Positions 16,167-19,105 of a DNA stretch of 19,105 nucleotides are shown piece by piece. The DNA is from an uncultured Prevotella sp. (GTDB lineage Bacteria > Bacteroidota > Bacteroidia > Bacteroidales > Bacteroidaceae). A program made the position numbers and the translations under genes. The stretch spans positions 1 to 19,105 of the forward strand of contig CAAGSA010000050.1 of NCBI GenBank assembly GCA_900772835.1, given 5' to 3'. How positions within the stretch are numbered: position 1 is the stretch's first letter; each line of letters begins with the position of its first letter. The notes under the pieces are model-generated. The model did no database searches and was not told the origin of the DNA. It saw only the letters and a list, made by a program, of their open reading frames with translations.

Positions 16167-19105
16167 ATGAAAAAGATCAATTACTTCTTTGCTGTATTGT
16201 TCGCACTGCTATGCGTGTCGAACGCGGCGAGAGCTGACATCGTGCAGAATTACCTTATGGACTTCAACACGAAGATAGACGTAAGCTCGAAACATGATTT
16301 CAGAGTAGGGTCTGGATGGGGGCATATAGTCGACACCTTTGGCGGCGACTATTGTTCCTATTTCTATTCGGCCACGTCGGGAATAGACGGCAGTGGAGCA
16401 CTGTCGTGCGACGACCAGACCGCGGTTGGCGGTAGCTATTGGGACCCCGATGATGAGGGCGGCGAGGTTTACGACCTGCTCGTCACGCCGAAGGTGACGG
16501 GCAACGTGAGCTTCTACGTCAAGTCGAATGGCTACGGAGGCACGGTGCAGGTATACAATGTGACGAAAGACGGCACGAAGTATACACGCGGCTCGCTTGT
16601 CACTCTTCCGTCAGTGAGCATCACCACGACGAAGTGGACCAAGATTGAACTCCCGGTGCAGACTGATGCCTATCTCGGCATCCGCCTCGTAAAGTGCTAC
16701 ATCGACAACTTTGCTGCCGATCAGGCAGAGGTGGAGTATTCCAAGTCGCTGTCCGTCGACAAGGTGGTGGCAAACGTGAAGGGCGACCCGGCATGCAACA
16801 CCGAGGGCAAGTTCAAGCTCGACTTCACCGTCACGATAACCAACAACGGCGACCTTGACCTGAAGGCAGCCGACAACGAGCCCAACTACAGCCTGTCCGT
16901 AGTGAACTACAGCAACGCGAATGCCGTATGCTTCACGGTTCCAGTGACGGAAGACCTCGCAAAGGGAGCTTCCACCACGGTGCAGCTGACGGGTTTCGTT
17001 GACTACGACACCTATCCTTCGTACAACCGCTACGACGTGATGGAGAATTTCGGACAAAGCACGAAGTATGGTGCATGGTACACCCCCGTGCCCTACAAGC
17101 CTATCCTGGCTATGCGCAGCGGCTCCAGCAATATGGATGCAGGCACCACCGTCAAGTGGGGAAAGATAAACCAGCCCGTTTCCAAGTCGTTCACCATCCG
17201 CAACACCGGCGGTGCTTCGCTAATGAATGCCACCGTAGCCGTGCCCGAAGGTTTCGAGTGCAGCATCAAGGAGCCGTTCGAGCTGAAGGCGCAGAGCGAC
17301 TCCGTATTCACCGTGTCCATGCCTGCCACCGTGGCTGGCGACTACAGTGGCGAGGTGGTTGTTTCCGGCACCGGCGTTGAGCCGTTCAAGTTCAACGTAG
17401 AAGGCTCCGTTCTCGACCCCACCAAGTTCTACGCCAACTTCGAGGACAACAAGCTCCCCGTAGGTTGCGTGGTGGAGAACGCGCAGTGGGAACTCGCCCA
17501 GATTGACTACACCTCGGGCGAGAACGTGTATGCCCTTGCAAGCAAGTCGCAGAGCAGATATGATAAGTTCATCACTCCTCTGCTGAAGGTAGTGGATGGT
17601 TCCACGCTCAAGTTCGACGTGGGCCGCGTGAACCGCTACACGTCGGGCGCAGGCATATATCTGAACATCTACTATTCTTCCGACCGCGAGAACTGGACGC
17701 TCTGCGATTCCATCCCGAGTGCCGACCTTAGCGGCGACCGCTTCTCGTCGAAGGGTTCCTACGGACTCACTAAGGAGTATACGCTCGACAAGGTTCCTGC
17801 CGGAAACTGGTATATCGGCTTCGGCGCAGGCTACACCTATATTGATAATCTCTATGGATATGAGAAGATCGACGTGGCGCACGACTGGCTTCTCGCCGCC
17901 AATTCTATGCCAGCCACGGCAACCGTGAACCACGCCTACACAGCCGGCGTGACCCTCAGAAACCTCAGCAGCAATGATGAGGCTGCAGGTTCCTACACCG
18001 CATCGCTTTATTTCGGCGACAAGGTAGTTGCCACGGCAGAGGCTATTGAGCTGAAGGCAGGTGCCGATGCCGTCTTTGCCTTCTCGTTCGTCCCCCACGA
18101 GGCTCTAAGCGCGAAGGCATACGTGGAATTCAAGAATACGGCAGACAACTATACGGTGAAGACCGCCAAGATTGACCTCACTGTGGCACAGGAAACGGCC
18201 ATGCGCGAGGTGCAGGTGGGAGCCGTCACGGGAACGGGCTATAACAGCAAGGACACGAGATACGTGCCTATCCGCTGGTATGATGCCAATGTCAGCGGCA
18301 CAGCCAGCGACGTGCTCTACGGTCCTGCCATGCTCACGAAATACGGTGTGCCTGTCGGCGGAAAAATCAGGTCGATCACCTTCCGCGGCACTACAACCTC
18401 GAACAAGACTCTCGAGAATGTATACCTCACGGCAAAGGTGGAGGCTATGGACAGTCTGACATTCACTCCGGGCGAAGTGTCCGAAACGGCACAGGTGATA
18501 AAAATCTATGACAACTATCCTGCACTTGAGTTCACAGACAAGTCTGAGGTTGAAACCGTAGTGCAGTTGCCTGAACCGATAGTATGGGACGGCACAAACT
18601 CCGTCAGAGTATACACCGAGGTGAAGGCAAACACGTGGATTTCTGTCAGCTATCCGGTTGATGCCGACTACAGTTCGGCATGGTCGAAGACTGTTTCCAA
18701 TTTCTCATCCACATACGTTCCTATCGGCTATTTCAACATCGAGATTGATCCTACAGTCCTCTCCGGCACCGTGAAGTGCGGCGACGAGGCTATAGCCAAC
18801 GCCACCGTCACTCTGCGCAGCGAGGACGACATCGTCTACTCCGGCACAACCGACGAGACGGGAGCCTACTCGTTCCCGGTAATCCAGACCTCTCCTGTAT
18901 ACACCCTCACCGTGTCAGCCGATGGCTACAACCTCTACACTGAGGAGAACGTGAGCATGACGTCAAGCCTGGAGAAGAACATCCAGATGCAGAAGTCAGT
19001 TGTCAGCGTGACCGGCAAGGTTAGCTACCGCTCTGCAGGCGTGGCCGGAGCGTCAGTATCGCTCACGAGCGGCGAGACCGTGCTTACGGCATCAACCGGC
19101 GAGAC
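16167..19105 (+). CDS. Large exported multidomain adhesin-like protein, N-terminal 979 aa (3' end outside window)
   Basis: The frame opens at ATG 16167 and has no stop to the window edge. The signal peptide (MKKINYFFAVLFALLCVSNA) ends ARA, leaving Asp24 rather than Gln. A cleaved-adhesin/J-like domain covers about 25-185 (YLMDFNTK, LLVTPKVTG, YIDNF), an Ig/CARDB-like domain about 190-305 (LDFTVTITNNGDLDL), and an ASH/DUF1573-like domain about 315-417 (WGKINQPVSKSFTIRNTGG). A second J-type domain lies at about 418-567 (FYANFEDNKLPVGC, FITPLLKVVDG, YTYIDNLYGY), followed by an Ig-like domain to about 675. A domain at about 680-860 (VGAVTGTGYNSKDTRYVPI) resembles the N-terminal domain of the Omp28-like gene upstream. 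Two carboxypeptidase-regulatory-like units begin at about 862 (LSGTVKCGDEAIANATVTL) and 945. A T9SS tail would lie outside the window. The domain set matches the adhesins upstream, so a surface adhesin role is likely. Confidence 0.8.
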   Translation, partial: MKKINYFFAVLFALLCVSNAARADIVQNYLMDFNTKIDVSSKHDFRVGSGWGHIVDTFGGDYCSYFYSATSGIDGSGALSCDDQTAVGGSYWDPDDEGGEVYDLLVTPKVTGNVSFYVKSNGYGGTVQVYNVTKDGTKYTRGSLVTLPSVSITTTKWTKIELPVQTDAYLGIRLVKCYIDNFAADQAEVEYSKSLSVDKVVANVKGDPACNTEGKFKLDFTVTITNNGDLDLKAADNEPNYSLSVVNYSNANAVCFTVPVTEDLAKGASTTVQLTGFVDYDTYPSYNRYDVMENFGQSTKYGAWYTPVPYKPILAMRSGSSNMDAGTTVKWGKINQPVSKSFTIRNTGGASLMNATVAVPEGFECSIKEPFELKAQSDSVFTVSMPATVAGDYSGEVVVSGTGVEPFKFNVEGSVLDPTKFYANFEDNKLPVGCVVENAQWELAQIDYTSGENVYALASKSQSRYDKFITPLLKVVDGSTLKFDVGRVNRYTSGAGIYLNIYYSSDRENWTLCDSIPSADLSGDRFSSKGSYGLTKEYTLDKVPAGNWYIGFGAGYTYIDNLYGYEKIDVAHDWLLAANSMPATATVNHAYTAGVTLRNLSSNDEAAGSYTASLYFGDKVVATAEAIELKAGADAVFAFSFVPHEALSAKAYVEFKNTADNYTVKTAKIDLTVAQETAMREVQVGAVTGTGYNSKDTRYVPIRWYDANVSGTASDVLYGPAMLTKYGVPVGGKIRSITFRGTTTSNKTLENVYLTAKVEAMDSLTFTPGEVSETAQVIKIYDNYPALEFTDKSEVETVVQLPEPIVWDGTNSVRVYTEVKANTWISVSYPVDADYSSAWSKTVSNFSSTYVPIGYFNIEIDPTVLSGTVKCGDEAIANATVTLRSEDDIVYSGTTDETGAYSFPVIQTSPVYTLTVSADGYNLYTEENVSMTSSLEKNIQMQKSVVSVTGKVSYRSAGVAGASVSLTSGETVLTASTGE

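Overview
The window looks like chromosomal DNA from a Bacteroidales bacterium, most likely a Prevotella-type organism. Three observations support this. Promoters carry the Bacteroidetes -7 element TAnnTTTG, without sigma70-type -10/-35 boxes or strong Shine-Dalgarno sites. Most predicted secreted proteins begin their mature form with Gln right after an Ala cleavage site. Four proteins end in C-terminal tails resembling type IX secretion (T9SS) type A sorting domains. The genus is inference; no rRNA or other species marker is present.

Layout. (1) 1-2428: two convergent, clearly paralogous membrane regulators, the first cut off by the window edge. The complete one has a lipoprotein-like signal, a TPR-type helical sensor region, one transmembrane helix, a coiled coil and a C-terminal helix-turn-helix-like segment. 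A hairpin separates their 3' ends. (2) 2429-5850: an upstream region rich in GTTGC/GCAAC motifs, a promoter, and a three-gene operon of small exported proteins. All three share an N-terminal module that I do not recognise as a named family. Only the first has a T9SS tail; the second and third are tandem paralogues built of fibronectin-III-like repeats. A strong terminator closes the operon. (3) 5894-6979: trpS (tryptophanyl-tRNA synthetase) on the minus strand, an isolated housekeeping gene. (4) 6980-7773: a 794-base AT-rich gap holding the trpS promoter, a candidate small RNA with its own promoter and terminator, a poly-T tract, and the promoter of the next gene. (5) 7774-15917: three large exported proteins on the plus strand. 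Two are mosaics of cleaved-adhesin (choice-of-anchor J) domains, Ig/ASH-like domains and carboxypeptidase-regulatory-like domains. The third is an Omp28-like protein whose thioredoxin-type CxxC is lost. A hairpin terminator sits between the first two. (6) 16092-19105: a separate promoter and a fourth large adhesin-like protein that runs off the right edge.

How it fits together. The window is mainly a cell-surface and secretion locus. The large proteins resemble, in domain type, the haemagglutinin/adhesin regions of Porphyromonas gingivalis, and would be exported by Sec and, where a tail is visible, by T9SS to the surface. The membrane regulators are plausible sensors for nearby surface genes, but the sequence does not prove that link. 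No transposase, integrase, CRISPR array, tRNA or rRNA was found.
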